A stretch of DNA of 64,000 nt from Hippophae tibetana (Eukaryota > Streptophyta > Magnoliopsida > Rosales > Elaeagnaceae), in assembly GCA_037013495.1 (NCBI GenBank), contig CM072812.1, forward strand, positions 74,755,840-74,819,839, given 5' to 3'. Shown here in pieces: positions 63,131 through 64,000 of the stretch; within the stretch, counting starts at the first letter, position 1, and each line of letters begins with the position of its first letter. A program made the translations under genes and the position numbers. Under the pieces are notes generated by a model that saw only the letters and a program-made list of their open reading frames with translations, did no database searches and was not told the origin of the DNA.

Positions 63131-64000
63131 GATATTTATCACTTTCTTATCAAATACCACAAACATGTTTACAAGGGTAAATGTTTTTATATGAATGTTG
63201 ATGACACATAAATTTATACTCATTTTATAACTACACTTTTTATGTTTTGTAAATTATCAATATATATAAACATCAATTACTTCTTAAATTATAAAATATT
63301 TTTACACATGACATAATAAAACTATTATGTGCAAATTAGAGTATTATAACCATTTTGTTTTTATTTTTTTTAAACCTCGATAAAGATTTTCACATTGACA
63401 ATATGCTTGTACATTATCTCCCATGACAAAGACGAATGGAATCTGAAAATTCTAGTAATTCTAACCTTAATAGCAATGTTAAACATCATATATTATAAGA
63501 GGTATTCATCTCAATTAATGTGTCATTTGTTTTATAGAAAAGATGCATATTTTATAGGACTTGATTTAAAATGATGCCATTTGTAAAAAAATATCAATCA
63601 ATATACGACAAATAGATAAGTTTTGTCTCAATTTTATACCTAAAACGTTTCCCTTCCATTAACAGTGGCCATCCAATATAGACGAGGAGTCGTCACACTA
63701 TCAAGTAGTTTAGGATATAGATAGCATTAATGGTGCAATACTGCAATATATATCGTAGGCTTATAGGTTATTGCATTTGCAAAGTCATCATACTTGTAGT
63801 TTTTATTATTTTTTATATAAGTAGATATGTGCTTTGTCTTTTAAATTAATTTATAATTATAAGTAAATATTAAATAAGATAATTATGTCATCATAATTAT
63901 TTTTATTAATATCATAATAAAAATATATAAAATAATATTTTAATTCAATAATAATTTACATTGTAACAATATATTATCACCACAAAAATAATAAAATTGG
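63131..64000. other. AT-rich intergenic DNA to the window end
   Basis: No gene, RNA or recognised element is seen here. Confidence 0.5.

Noticed and set aside
1-64000. CRISPR arrays, bacterial-type operons or a biosynthetic gene cluster
   Set aside because: The tandem repeats are too few and lack spacers, the genome is plant, and the two intact genes are unrelated in function.

Overview
The window is plant nuclear DNA, almost certainly from a eudicot. It is strongly AT-rich, has very few genes, and is packed with plant-type mobile DNA: Athila-type Ty3/gypsy and Ty1/copia LTR elements, CACTA DNA transposons, and old caulimovirid (plant pararetrovirus) copies. The species cannot be fixed from the sequence.

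Only two host genes look whole, both on the minus strand. At 2079-3140 is an intronless GT8 glycosyltransferase of the galacturonosyltransferase-like (GATL) type, a Golgi cell-wall polysaccharide enzyme. At 31765-32451 is an RMA/RNF5-type RING E3 ubiquitin ligase with a C-terminal membrane anchor, with a likely 5' UTR intron and TGGGCY promoter motifs upstream. They have unrelated jobs, and nothing suggests an operon or a biosynthetic cluster.

Layout: 1-3.4 kb holds a MITE-like element and the GATL gene. 3.4-9.5 kb holds a dispersed repeat cluster, then a caulimovirid fossil (movement protein, coat protein, zinc knuckle, protease, edge of the polymerase region). 12-19.4 kb holds a Ty1/copia remnant and a decayed gypsy-type gag-like region with a small CACTA element (15543-16328) inside it. 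21758-24533 is a larger CACTA element carrying intron-containing pieces of a host UTP11 (small-subunit processome) gene. 24.5-31 kb is mostly empty AT-rich DNA with a perfect 83-bp tandem duplication and a GC-rich, organelle-like island. 31.7-33.5 kb is the RING gene. 36.7-39.6 kb is a second, different caulimovirid fossil. 41.3-59.7 kb is a retrotransposon nest: a broken copia interrupted by an Athila element (3' LTR 43853-45834, internal part to about 52.7 kb), then a terminally complete old copia (53759-59688) with a 5-bp target duplication. 60-63.1 kb holds a long-inverted-repeat element, a smaller inverted repeat, and a second cluster of the dispersed repeat.

The most notable item is the CACTA element with captured UTP11 exons and introns, followed by the two distinct pararetrovirus fossils and the unclassified long-inverted-repeat element. 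I found no new coding system beyond these.
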